64,000 nt of DNA from Miscanthus floridulus (taxonomy: Eukaryota > Streptophyta > Magnoliopsida > Poales > Poaceae). The notes below the pieces were generated by a model. It was given only the letters and a program-made list of their open reading frames with translations, was not told where the DNA came from and did not search any database. The translations under genes were made by a program, and so were the position numbers. Positions 47,191-58,389 of this stretch are shown here, in pieces. Each line of letters begins with the position of its first letter. Positions within the stretch are counted from its first letter, which is position 1. The DNA lies in the NCBI RefSeq assembly GCF_019320115.1, contig NC_089584.1, positions 78,001,260-78,065,259 of the forward strand. The letters run 5' to 3'.

Positions 47191-48380
47191 TCGATGAGCC
47201 TGGCGAGCCCATCCATGAGGCCCACTAAGCCCATCGATGCCCCACGGCCCTTGCTCATCAGATCTGCTGGCACCGAGAAGCGCCGCTGGGGCCACGCCCT
47301 CGCCCATCGACGCACCGCGCTGCCACTCACCCTATCTGCTGGCGTCGAGAAGAGCTACTGGGGTCACGCCCTCATGAGCCACCGCTGGGGTCGAGCCCCT
47401 GCTCGCTGTGACGTCGTGAGCCAACGCTGAGGCCGAGCCGTCACCACCGCCGGGACTAGTCCCCCGCTCGTTGCGCCCATGTGAACTGCTGCATGGGTCA
47501 GGACTCCGCTCGCCGCGCCCTCGTGAGCCACCGCTAGGGCCTAGCCGCCGCCACTGGGGCCAGGCCCCCGCTCGCCGCATCCTCGCAAGCGACTATAGGG
47601 GCTGACTGCCACTGCCGGTTGGAGATGGAGGGCACCGCTGGAGGTTGAGGGCACCACCTCGCTGGAGGTGGATGGGGCCGACCAGAGGTTGAGGACGCCG
47701 CCCCGCTGGAGGTGGATAGGGCCGGCCAGAGGTTGACGATGCCACCGCGCTGGAGGTGTTTGGGTCCAGCCGGATGTGGAGGGCCGGCCGGAGGTAGGGT
47801 GGAAGGCCGGCCGGAGTGGAAGGAGAAGCGTCGCCGTCGGGGTCACGCGAGAGGGAGAGCAAGCGCGGCGTAGACAAGGAGGGCAGTGTGCGAGAGAGAG
47901 TGTGTGTGTGGCGTACGTGAGAGAGAGGGGGAAGGAGATATTTCTTGTCTATGAAGAGGTACAAATGAAATGAACGGTCAAGATCAGACGCGCCTAGCCA
48001 CGCTCGACCTTCCCCCATCCCTCCTAGGGATCATGACGAGGAGAGGTCGTGCTTCTTGCGAGCACTATGTGCTAAGGCGGGTGCAAGAGGTCGGGGATGA
48101 CCTTAGCCTTGGCGCCTTTCCTGCTCTGCTTGGCTTTCGCTGGGCCTCGGTTGTTCGGACCTTTGTTAGCCATTGTGTTGTGGGCTGCGCGGCCTGCTAA
48201 CTAATCGGTGCCTTGAGACACCCTAGGGTTACAACCCCGACACCAAGTGTCGAGCAAGTGCGCAGCGGCGGCGGGGATGAGCGAGAAAAGAATGGGTTGT
48301 GGCAGCGTGAGATGAAAATTTGGGGTTGTCAAAGTTTTCATGTGCTAGGGTTTCATCTGACTGGTGGGCTCTTTAGGCGT
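47191..48380. other. GC-rich interior between CACTA ends, no clear gene
   Basis: GC-rich with a low-complexity stretch 47600-47830 (repeats of GGTTGAGG, CCGCTGGAGGTGGATGG, GGCCGGCCGG) and several overlapping frames on both strands. None has a recognisable domain. It may be captured and decayed gene sequence; I cannot identify a source. Confidence 0.35.
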
Positions 48381-48628
48381 GAAATAGGCCAGCTGAGCAC
48401 ACACAAGCCCAATATATATATAGCGACGGATTGTTGGATCCAAATATCAGGCTTTAGCGACCGATCCTCCAAAGATAAAGCAAAAAAAATAGCGACCGAC
48501 GTTCGGTTGGAGAAACGAGAAATACCGACCGACCATCTGTTATAAATTTTTAGCGACCGACTGTCTATTGATGTTTTGGTACTTGTAGCGACTCACCTCC
48601 GATGCTATTTCTGGGTTGTGGTGTAGTG
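48381..48628 (-). mobile_element. CACTA transposon right terminus, different family
   Basis: On the minus strand it starts CACTACACCACAACCC at 48628. Subterminal TAGCGACCGA-type repeats lie between 48420 and 48600. Neither the terminal sequence nor the subterminal motif matches the left end at 46946. Flanking triplets (CCC or ACC left, CAA right) also differ. Confidence 0.7.
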
Positions 48629-48879
48629 CAAAGTTGCCGACTTGTAGCAGAAAGATTGCCACTCATGTGCTTTCACGCGTCCTGGCTTCTAAGCGGGAAG
48701 AGGTGTTGGTGATGAAGCGGATGGGCTACCTCGACAGGCAGACGAGGCCTTTGACGGCGTCCAAGGACGCCTACGACAGTATCTTCGTCGACCAGTTCAA
48801 CCCCTTGCATGCTGAGGCAATGCGACAGCTCTTTTCTAACCCACAAGGAGAGTGTCTCCGCAGATGGCTTACATAGTAT
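48629..48879 (+). pseudogene. Gene fragment, unknown protein
   Basis: An open frame with KREEVLVMKRMGYLDRQTR, DAYDSIFVDQFNPLH and EAMRQLFSN ends at TAG (48874-48876). The coding character is good. Similar short helical segments are common in grass hypothetical and transposon-associated proteins; I do not recognise a family. The 5' side is cut by the CACTA end, so it is a fragment. Confidence 0.4.
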
Positions 48880-49669
48880 GTTTAGCGAGTAATAGTCAAC
48901 TATCTCCTTAGGCTAGGGAGAGCAGGACCGATTGTATAACACTAACACCCCCACACTAGTGTGCCATGTTCGTGGCGTGTCGTTGTAACTGTCACTATTT
49001 TTCGATCTTAATACAAAGATACATAAACCCTTTACGTATTCGAGAAAAAATTATAAGTCGTTCGACTTTTTGAGATACGTTGTGATGCAATGAAGTTGAC
49101 CCGACGAATCTGATGATAATCTTGGCTGGATCAGCCCCTGCGCCTGCGGTCAGATGCATACGTACAGCATCCGATATAAATAATGAAGAGTTATGTTGAT
49201 GTACCCATAATATATATATTTGGCGAAGATTTTATTACAGATTCAGAAGGATTTTTGAAGCATGAACTACCGTTTCCTTCTTTTGATTTCTAATGACACC
49301 TTAGTTTATAGATTGTAGTTGTTAACCTGCTCTGCGAATGCCATTTAGAAACGTGTCCTTTCTTCTTCTCAGCCGATCTAGTAAGTCATAACAACAACTA
49401 GTACGGAAGACAGAACATCAACAAATATAATAAGAAGTTTAAAAAAAACATAATAAGACTATATGACATAGGCTAGCATCACCTTCTTCTTCTTTGCATT
49501 TTAGAATAATAATAATCATTATTTAAAAAGTTGTAGTCTATCGCTTTCTGCTTTCGATTCCATTTTCGAACGACCAGGGAACACAGGAATATTTTTTTCA
49601 TGAGTGGCATGGAAATGTTGCAGAATTCTTGCATTACACTCGGCTCATGTGATCTGCATAAATATTACT
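48880..49669. other. AT-rich intergenic DNA
   Basis: No credible ORF or RNA gene. The first 150 bp may be the 3' flank of the fragment at 48629-48879. Confidence 0.5.
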
Positions 49670-49705
49670 CCATTCGCTCCAAATCATAAGTTATTTTAAT
49701 TTTCT
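49670..49705. repeat. Partial Stowaway-type MITE end
   Basis: TACTCCATTCGCTCC followed by AAATCATAAGTTATTTT resembles one half of the element at 52044-52181. No partner end was found. Confidence 0.45.
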
Positions 49706-51342
49706 TATAAGGTCAAAGCATCTCAGGATGGCACGGGACGATGAGATTGGGGCACGTTGGAGGGCCGGGACAGCAGCGGGGGCGCGATTCAGCACCATGC
49801 AAGGGAAAACAACCGAAATACCGGATGAAGGCCTGAAGCGCGGGGCGGGGTCGTCCTGAGAATAAGGTCTTGGTGGCCTGGTTTGAGAACCCTCTCATTT
49901 TGAAGAGCCAAGTAGAGGAACTATCCTATTTTTAATTTTTACTCCAACTCTAGAAAACGAGTTTGAGCCTTTGAGGATCCAAGTAGAGTCTCAGTGGCTC
50001 TTTCGCGTATGGCTGGTCATTCAAGATAGGCTTATCCTCTATATCGGCGCTCCGGCTTCTCTTTGTTCATGTGCACTTTTAGTAGCTAGCGCGCAGGTAG
50101 TGCGCTCTGCGTTACACTGGCCGTGCAAACCGGCACAGCTTTTGACCTCCATGATGTCTGCACTCATGCATCGCACTATGTGCTGATCACTCAGAAGCAT
50201 GCTCATTGGACCGGACGTGATGGAAGGAACATTTATGCGGCCAATCAAATTAGCAGACTGCCGGACGGATGGACCATGGATGTCGTGATCAAAACAAGGA
50301 TCTTGGCCAGCCAAATTTACCGCGCGCGGCGGCGGCTGCACTTTGCGTCTTTGCCACTTCCCGTCCCGATTATGAGATTATATCCCATCGCCCCATCGCT
50401 CTTGCTCTTGCTCATCATTCGAGCCTAGAAAAGAGAAGATATACGCACCGCAGCGCATCCAGATTCAGCCGGCAGACGTACACCACACCAGGTTCACTCC
50501 GATCCCGCGTGCCCTGCCCCGCGAGCACGCCGGTCGTGCCGTGCAGCGTGCATGCATGGCGACCGAATCGACCTGACGTCCTGCCCGTAACGCAGGCGCG
50601 CGGCAGCACCACCATGCGATGCGACGGTATATAGTGGCGGACAGGGCACCGCCGCAAAGCCAAAGCGTCTCCCTTCTCTTTTTATCCCTTTTTCGTTTCC
50701 TGTCCAGATCGCCGACTAGAAATATCTCCCGACGCGAGCTATCCGTCCGTCCGGATGGGTGGGCGCGGCCCCGTTCCAGGCTTCCAGCCGGCGACCAGTG
50801 GATCGGAGTGGAGCGCGACTGCTGCGTTGCGTCCGCGCGCCCGCGATATGATGGAGCATGCAGGCAGCAGCACACTGCACACCGGGCGACCCGACGGCGC
50901 GACGACCTACGAGTGGAGGACGGGAGGCGGGCACGCGAGGGTCCAGAGGAGTGCATGTGACCATGCACTGCCTCTCCACTGGCCAGTCATCAGCTCAGCT
51001 GATCCCCACTACTCCCAGCAAGGAACCGGGGCCATCTGCCGACTTGGGTTGGCAGGTTCCTTTGCATCAAAAGCGACCGGCACTTGCGGTGACTGTGCCG
51101 CTTTGGGAGGCACGCGCAGATCGGCTGCTCCGGACCCGGACTGATGATGAAACCGAAGGTTTCTGGCTCGGCGGCCGGGACTAGCTAGCCAGCTAGGGTC
51201 TTGACTCTTGAGATACAATCATACAAGGCGTGACTCATGACGCCATTGGTGGAAACGTTACAGCCTGGACTTCTTCTTTTGCGTTAACAACTGTACTCTA
51301 AACGGCCTTAGTTTACCTCTCAGGCCGTATGGTATAGACTAC
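49706..51342. other. Intergenic region, GC-rich part without assigned gene
   Basis: Between 50400 and 51190 the DNA is GC-rich and has overlapping frames on both strands (up to 167 codons), but none shows a domain, a convincing splice pattern or consistent codon use. A TATA-like GGTATATAGTGG lies near 50627. I assign no gene. Confidence 0.4.
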
Positions 51343-51398
51343 TACTCCCTCTGTCCTAAATCTCCCAGGAACTGAAGCTTTCAGGGACAGAGGGAGTA
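51343..51398. repeat. Short Stowaway/mariner-type MITE remnant
   Basis: A 56-bp palindromic piece: TA-CTCCCTCTGTCC at the left and GGACAGAGGGAG-TA at the right, with TA at both ends as expected for this superfamily. The interior is mostly lost. Confidence 0.7.
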
Positions 51399-52043
51399 AT
51401 ACACACGGATTATTTTCTCATACACAGTCAGCTAGTCCTGTCTGTCTCTCCAAGAAACGGCCACGATGGGCGTTTTCTTGCGGACATCTACAGAGCATGT
51501 CTATGCTTTTTTTTGCATGTTGGCAACCGACAGGGATTAGAGAAATGGTTGCCCATTTCGTCCCCAATGCAATGTCTCTCGTAGTAAAGTTTTGGACATA
51601 AAATTCCCCCTTCCCTAGGGTTAGGCAAACAACATTTGGTACTTGTCGTATGCTGACTTGGACAACTAAATCCATATTAGTGCATGATATGACTCACTAA
51701 CGTGAAAAAATTGCATGTGCTAGTGGCCTGCTTTTGTAAATATGTAGCTTGCATGGAGAGAGAGACATTATAGCAAGGTTTGCTTTTATAAGAAATATAT
51801 TGATATATAGATTATAGATGTAGTCATTCTTCATCTAAAAGCATAAATGCAGTCATTGCTATGCTATGTACTCAATCTAGTCATAATAATTGGGATAGCT
51901 TTGGTCCCTACTTTTTATTATAATATATTTGCAAAATATATGATATAATGATAAAAACTATATTTCATATAGAGCTACATGTACAATTTTCCACTATCCA
52001 AAGTTCCAAACTCAACACAAAGACATACTAATACGTGCTTACG

Positions 52044-52181
52044 TACTCCATCTGTTCAAAATTATAAGATGTTTTATTTTTTTTAGATACATTGATTTTA
52101 TATATCTAGATATAGTGTTTGTATAGCAAAAGTTATACCTAGAAAAGTTAAAACGTCTTATAATTTAGAATGAAAGGAGTA
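52044..52181. repeat. Stowaway-type MITE
   Basis: 138 bp with terminal inverted repeats TACTCCATCTGTTCAAAATT and, at the right, TTTAGAATGAAAGGAGTA. The AAACGTCTTATAATT inner repeat mirrors ATTATAAGATGTTTT. TA dinucleotides stand at both ends. No coding capacity. Confidence 0.75.
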
Positions 52182-52425
52182 AGAAAAGTTAGGAATGATC
52201 CAGTGCAGAGTGTAGACAACCAAATTAGGAGTAGTTGCACAGGTGTTTCACTAGGTTTGCAGATTATCCAAGCAAACGGTTCCATTAGTCAACCTTTTAA
52301 TGATCTTGACCATTGTCATGCTCTGTTGAACTAATGGTCCTATACCAATGAACAAAATGAAAAAATAAAAATAAAAGGAGGGGGGGGGGGTGTCAATTTA
52401 CAGTTGAATTTGTGGGGAAAACTAA

Positions 52426-52755
52426 GGGGGTGCTCGGTTACTCCTCCTAAACTTTTCGTTGTCCCATCGGATGTTTGACACATGCATGGAGTATTAAATA
52501 TAGACTAATTACGAAACTAATTGCATAGTTTGCGACTAATTTGCGAGATGAATCTTTTAAGCCTAATTAGTCCATAATTTGACAATGTGGTGCTACAGTA
52601 AACTATTTGCTAATGACGGATTAGTTAGGCTTAATAAATTCGTCTCGTGGAGTAATGATGAATTCTATAATTTATTTTTTTATTAGTATCCGAACACCAC
52701 ATGTGACACCCTCATGTGACACCTCCTAATTTAGTTAGCGGATCCAAACACCCCC
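52426..52755. repeat. MITE with GGGGGTG termini
   Basis: About 330 bp between GGGGGTGCTCGG and CCAAACACCCCC. Its core (GCGACTAATTTGCGAGATGAA, with TTTAAGCCTAATTAG and TGCTACAGTAA) recurs in inverse orientation at 60521-60832. This family is very common in grasses; I leave the superfamily open. Confidence 0.65.
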
Positions 52756-53247
52756 TTGAGTTTTTTTCTCGCCTAAACTGGTGCCGATTAGGCAAGTTTC
52801 CGAGCTGCTGCTTGTACCTTTTGTCTCACCTCAGACATGATTGGCAACTTAAACCTGTCTTTCTCAACCACCTCTTTCCCACGTTGGCCAGGGCTACCAA
52901 ATATCAAATCCAACACGAATGTGACACTTTCCCTGGAACTGGGAGCAGTAACCTCCTGAACATCAAATCTTTATTCTCATCATCCATCAACCCCACTATT
53001 GATACATAAGAACATCATCATCCACTGACCACTGCAACAACTCGATCTCGATCAGTAGTATCTCCCAAACATATACATATATTCGTATCCAACAACCTAA
53101 TTCGAATCCATGTCTCGTGCAGAAAAACACGAAAAAAAGAGAAGAAGAAGATGATGAGGTGAAATTTAAACGAGCAGAGCGTGTACTATTTGCAGTTGCT
53201 TGCATGCCAAAGGCCAAATGGGCGCAACTGGCATGGTTTCCCGCCAT
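52756..53247. other. 3' flank of the ABCG gene
   Basis: No credible gene. Probably holds the 3' UTR of the minus-strand transporter gene. Confidence 0.45.
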
Positions 53248-55106
53248 TCACCTCCTCGTGCGGTGGCACCTGATGCAGAGGAAGACGAAGCAGAGCAGCC
53301 TGTAGCCGACCACGAAACCGATCATGACGCCCAGGTTGGTCCACCGCATGCCCTCCCGCATCCCCTGCTGCCGCAGAAGCCCCGCGCCGTCGAGCACGCA
53401 GAGCGCCCCCGCGCCGCCGCCGGCCGAGGCGAGGCACTCCCTGCCGCCGCGCGCGCCGCCGTACTCGTTCACCACCAGGGCCTCGAACGGGTACTTGAAC
53501 AGGCTGGCGTAGTGCATGAACACCCAGTAGCGCGGGATGTTCGTGCTGGCCACGAAGTAGCCGGAGAAGAGGAAGAAGCAGCCGATGAGCCCCGAGACGA
53601 TGGAGTTCCCCACGATGTAGTTGGGCGCCACCGCGCTGAGGCAGGCGACGAAGGAGTTGGCGGTGAGCATGACGAGCCAGACAACGAGCGCGAAGTAGGC
53701 GAAGGCGGCGGGCTCGCGCGCCAGGCCCACGAGCCAGTACACGGGCGCCGCGTAGAGCAGCGCCGCGGCGAGCAGGAACGGCAGGAAGACGGCGGCGTTG
53801 GAGGCGACGTAGGAGGACACGCGGTAGGCGCCGCGGGAGGTCTCCCGCTCCAGGATGCGGCGCTCGTGGAGGAACACGGGCAGCGCCTCGGTGGTGGAGG
53901 AGAGCAGGTAGGTGAGGTTGAAGGCGAAGAAGCCGAGGCGGGACTGCAGGTCGGTGGTGCCCAGGAAGACGCTGCCGAGGAACGCGCCGGCCAGCACCGA
54001 CTGCGCCATCCGCGCCGCGAACAGCTGCGGCGTCCGCAGCACCGTCTTGGCGAACCGCCCCGCCAGGATGCGCACCTCCGACGCGGGCGAGTTGGCGTAC
54101 CCCGTTTGCCGCGCGGATGCGGGCACCGGGTTCGCCGAAGCGGCGGCGGCGGTGATCGTGGTGACCGCAGTGGCTGCTACTGCGACGTCGGGCTTGAGGG
54201 AGTCGATGGTCTCCATGGCGTACTCGAGGACGTTGACGTGGGCGGGGATGGCGTGGCCCGTGGCGATGAGGCGTGACTGGAGGAAGTCGAGGGAGCCGTG
54301 GTGTCGGACGGCGCCGTCGGCGAGGAGCACGACGCGGTCGATGAGCTCGAGGATGCGGAACCCGGGCTGGTGGATGGTGAGCACGACGGTCTTGTCGTGC
54401 TTGGCGGCCATGTCCCTGAGCATCTTGACAATGTGGAGCGCGGACCCCGAGTCGAGCCCCGACGTGGGCTCGTCCAGCAGCAGCACGGCCGGGTCGTGCA
54501 CGAGGTCCATCCCGATGGACACCCGCCTGCGCTCGCCGCCGGACACGTCGGCGACCCTGGACGCGGCGACGTGGTCCAGCCCGAGCTCCGCCATGAGCTC
54601 CCGCGCCCGGTCCTCCGCCGCGCCGGACGACGACGGCCCCCCGCCGCCGCCGCCGCCGCCGCGCAGCCTCAGGCGCAGGCGCGCGCTGTACACGAGCGAC
54701 TCCTCGACGGTGAGCGCCTGGGAACAGCGCGTCGTCCTGCGGCACGTACCCCGACACGCGGCGGAACCTGGCGGCGTCCATGGGCAGCCCGTTCACCAGC
54801 ACCTCCCCGCCCGCCGCCCTTGCTGGGTCCGCTGACCCGGCCAGCACCGACAGCAGCGTCGTCTTGCCCGCGCCGCTCGGCCCCACGATCGCCACCAGCT
54901 CCCCCGGCGGCGCTTCGCACGTGACGCCGCGCAGCAGCAGCCTCTGGTCCTCCTCCTTCCCCCCGGCCCCGGCGGCGGACGCGGACCACGGGATGAAGCG
55001 CGCCCCGCGCGGCGGGAGCACGTACGACAGCGCCCTGGTCTCGATGCGGTACCGCTGCCTCCGGCGCGCCGCCGCCGCCCTGCGACATCACCGTCGTCGC
55101 CTCCAT
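53248..55106 (-). pseudogene. ABCG (WBC) half-size transporter, two 1-nt frameshifts
   Basis: A single-exon gene read from the ATG at 55106 to the TGA at 53248; it would give about 618 residues, normal for a half-size ABCG, if two extra bases were absent. The ATP-binding domain has Walker A GPSGAGKTTLL, Q-loop YVPQDD, signature VSGGERRRVSIG, Walker B VLLLDEPTSGLDS and H-loop TIHQP. Then comes a six-helix membrane domain with FLFSGYFVASTNIPRYW. The family dimerises and exports lipids or hormones at the plasma membrane; the intronless form suggests the ABCG4/5/8/10/23-like group (inference). Shifts lie in a GGC run (55060-55083) and after ALFP (54716-54723). They may be real or sequencing errors, since the rest is clean. 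Confidence 0.88.
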
Positions 55107-56102
55107 CGGAGACGGCCGCGGCGCCGAAAGGTATAAAGGGCGCACGCACAGGCGGTGGTGGTACGTGGTCGGGGAGAAGGTGCTCGGCTCGGCTGGGCTG
55201 GGCTCGCAGGGGAGAGGAGAGGAGGGTGAGTGAGGTGAGGAGGGTTGAGCTACCGGCACCAACCTCGCTCGCTCGCTCGCTCGCTTGTGCGCGGGCTCGG
55301 GTGCGCGCACGCTCTTAACACCGGGCGGGGCGGTGCGACGGTGTCGGGTCGGGGGTGGGCTCTGGTCGCTGGGTGCCACTGCCACCGCACGGGCCGTTGT
55401 TTGGGGTTGCGTGTGTCCCGGGTGGACGTGCCGGTTTGCATTGGGCCGGGGCCAAAATGAACGAAACGACCATGCTTGTGGGATGGGTGTACCGGGACGC
55501 TTCAACTCGCGTGCGTTTTAATTTGTGATTTTTTTTGTTGTTGTTGTCATGGATCAAAAACTCATTCATATTTGAAAAACCGCGCGAACTGACCCGTGCC
55601 TGACCGTGCTCGTCGTCCAAGGCGACTAGGCGAGGCCACCCGGTGCGGTGGACCGGACCCGGCGGATCCACAGGTGACCTAACGCGCAGCAGTAACCTGT
55701 AGACCGTGCCTGTTTTTCCTAGGGCGGTTGGTGCGTTCTTGGGTTCCCTTGCGAGGCAGGCAGAGCAACCATTCATCACGCGGTCATCAGTAACGGTGAC
55801 AGCAGCAGGCAGCAGGCAGCAGGCAGCAGGCTATCTGGCTATGGAAGGGAAGAGAATCGAGAGGAGAAGCCAGCGAGCCGAGCAAGGAGGATCGCACGCA
55901 GGTGAAGTGAGGTGTGCGGTGAAGACGCGCGTTTCTGATGACCTGCACTTTGACCAGGCCGCCTCGTGGCGCCCGGTTGGTTGGGGTTGGCCTCACTGCT
56001 CACTAGTCACTACCCATGGGCCGTGGCATGGTCTAGCCTGCCGTACGAGTTCAGAGCCGAACTCACCGAAAGGACGCGGAGATGTGGAGCACAGATTTCT
56101 TG
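55107..56102. other. Upstream region of the ABCG gene, simple repeats
   Basis: GC-rich promoter side of the minus-strand transporter. It contains a CTCG tetranucleotide run (about 55263-55285) and a GCAGGCA run (about 55798-55831). Frames here are shadows of base composition. Confidence 0.5.
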
Positions 56103-56105
56103 TTA
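56103..56105. repeat. TTA target duplication, left of PIF/Harbinger element
   Basis: TTA directly before the terminal inverted repeat; the partner is at 60046-60048. Three-base T-A-rich duplications are the mark of PIF/Harbinger. Confidence 0.85.
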
Positions 56106-57171
56106 GAACCTGTTTGGCAGGGCTCTCCGAGCTGCTCCGGCTCCGGCTCTTGCCGAAGCCCTGCCAAACATGGATGAGAAAACCAGCTCCGCTGTCGAAG
56201 CCGCAAGGGAGCCAGAGCATTTCTTGTACTGCGCGGACGGAGCCTCAAAACCGAGCTTCTCCCGGCTCCTCGTCCATCCGCGGGTGAAAAGATATGGAGC
56301 CCCAAAACCGAGCGCGTGGCAGCGGTGCCGCTAGGGTTCCGATGAACCAGCTGCGGCGTCCGGCGGCCAGCGGGCGGAGCACACACACGAGTGGATCTGG
56401 CGGCCCTGGTGCTCCAGCAGCCGACGCGAGGATGGCCGCGGCCCGGACCGGCGGATCGGAAAGCGCCGCCACCGGCGCTCCTCCAGCTGGCGCGACGGCC
56501 GCGTTGTGGCCTGGCGGACCAGCAGGCGCCGCCACCAGCCTAGCCGCTGCCGGGAACGCCTCCATGTCGGGCGGCCTAGGCGATGGGTTCCCGGACTGGT
56601 TCGATGGCACGGCGTCCGCCGCGCTAGGCTCGGATTGGCTGTCGTCTGAGATTGTGCCACCCATGCCGAAGAGGAAAGTGCTCCGGTCCCAATGCAGACC
56701 ACGCCGTCAACACGCCGAAGGGGAGGTGGGCGCACTGGGAGGAGAACAAGGCCGTCGGTTCAAACAAGCACTCCTGCTGTCGACACTGAGGCTAGGTGAG
56801 ATATGCTTCAGTTGCATAACTGTGATTTTGTTCATGCAATGAATTGTCCTGTGAGATATGCTTCTAGTTTACACCTCCGATGTTGCATTGGTGTTTCGTC
56901 GCAGATTAACAAGACTCTAGTTTCTAGCTCTACAGATGTGTGTGGTTGTTTTATCTTCGATCGGTGGATCATTTCGGTTGTTTATCATCTGTGTTGCAGC
57001 TGTTGACTCAGCAGTTAGTAGCTCGCTTAAAAATGATCTGTTAGGATTTGTGATGCTGGATTATCATGCTATGATGGAAGGAAATATATTATTGTCATGC
57101 ATTCCCATGTATGTACTGTCCTATTTTGATTGGATAGTTCTTTGCTAACCTTGTAAAGTTCTTTGCTCAGC

Positions 57172-58159
57172 ATGGCTGACTGGACGGATGAAAATGTTAG
57201 GATAGTTTGTGAGCTTTTTGCCGAACAAGTGGAGATTGGAAATCGTTCAAGTACTCATTTGAACAAAGCTGGTTTCACAAATGTGATCCAAAAGTTCAAA
57301 CAGAGGACAGGAATTCTGTACACAAGAAAGCAGTTTAAAAATAAATGGGACAAATTGAAAGTTGAGTATGGTATTTGGAAGCAATTGGTTGATAGGCAGA
57401 CTGGTATTGGATGGGATGAAAGTGGCAAGAATATTGACATGCCTGAGGAATGGTGGAAGAAGATGGCAAATGTAAGTTCAAATAAATTTGCATGTACTTC
57501 CATTGTAGGCTATATATTTTGAAACCTCTATATTTTGCGTTTCCATTGTAATTGAAACCAGTATATTTGTGGTGTTTCCATTGCAGGCTGTCAAGGGATC
57601 AGGACGTTTTTGATATAAAGGCCTTCAAAATGAGGACAACCTGAGCATAATGTTTGAAGACCTTCGTAACACGGGTGACGACCATTGGGGTCCCTCTAGC
57701 GGTGTAGCACCATCACAGGCTATACCTTTGGATGATGATGATGAAAATGAGGGCGAGAATGAAGATGACAGTGACCCTGATGAAGTAACACCAAGTGCCA
57801 GACCCAAAAGAGGTAAATCTCAAGGTAATGCAAAGGGGAAGAAAACAAAGACTAGTGGTGGCCAGTGGTTTCAGGAACAAATGGGCAAACTTGTTGAGAT
57901 GAATGAAAGAACAACCGCATCTTGTGAGTCTATTGCTAGGGGAGAGGACAAATCTGGTTCAACCATCCAGGAGGTCATGGCATTAGTGAAGGGTTGCAGT
58001 GCTAAGCCAGGTTCAAATGAGCATTTTATTGCCACTGTAGTCTTCACCAAGAAGGCTGAACGGGAGATGTTTATGACATTAGACACTCCAGAGGAAAGAT
58101 TTGATTGGTTGCAGAAAAAGCATGAGTGGATGACTAGAAATGATGTGTCCAATAAGTAG
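57172..58159 (+). pseudogene. Harbinger ORF1, Myb/SANT-like protein
   Basis: The ATG at 57172 follows CTTTGCTCAG, a likely 3' splice site. Exon 57172-57471 encodes MADWTDENVRIVCELFAEQV, a trihelix/Myb-like DNA-binding domain (W at residue 3, KQFKNKWDKLK, then EEWW). An intron lies at 57472-57586 (GTAAGT to TTGCAG). The next exon has a TGA at 57611-57613 where the frame otherwise continues (YKGLQNEDNLSIMFEDLRNT), explained by one C-to-T change. An acidic, then basic stretch follows (DDDENEGENEDDSD; RPKRGKSQG). In active elements this protein binds the termini and helps the transposase enter the nucleus. Confidence 0.85.
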
Positions 58160-58389
58160 ATCTTGTTTAGCCCCAACCTTGTATTCTTTATGTGAGACTT
58201 TAATTTATTGTTCTTGTTTGAGACATATTTTATTTGGCTGTGTTGTATGAGACCATTTATTTGGCTGTGTGTATGAGATCATTTATTTGCTGCTGTTATT
58301 ATAATAAAAATTGTGGTCCTCTCTCTATTTATTGGTACTTATTGAAGTGTGTTTGTGTGGTAAACAGATCTGAAACTGCAGATAATGAT

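Noticed and set aside
46946..48628. One complete CACTA transposon
   Set aside because: Terminal and subterminal motifs of the two ends belong to different families, and the flanking triplets do not match.
50465..51184. Genes in the GC-rich stretch upstream of the ABCG interval
   Set aside because: Long frames occur in several phases on both strands, with no domain, signal or splice pattern. A single TATA-like motif is not enough.
53200..54924. Long plus-strand ORFs (358, 307, 208 codons) across the ABCG gene
   Set aside because: They are antisense shadows of a GC-rich gene; the minus strand holds all the ATP-binding motifs.
54669..55505. Separate 278-codon minus ORF upstream of and overlapping the ABCG gene
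   Set aside because: It contains the ABCG start codon (55106) but otherwise runs through the upstream region and then out of frame with the transporter. It is a product of the first frameshift.
55706..56287. 193-codon plus ORF before and across the Harbinger left end
   Set aside because: It crosses the transposon border and a simple repeat and has no domain.
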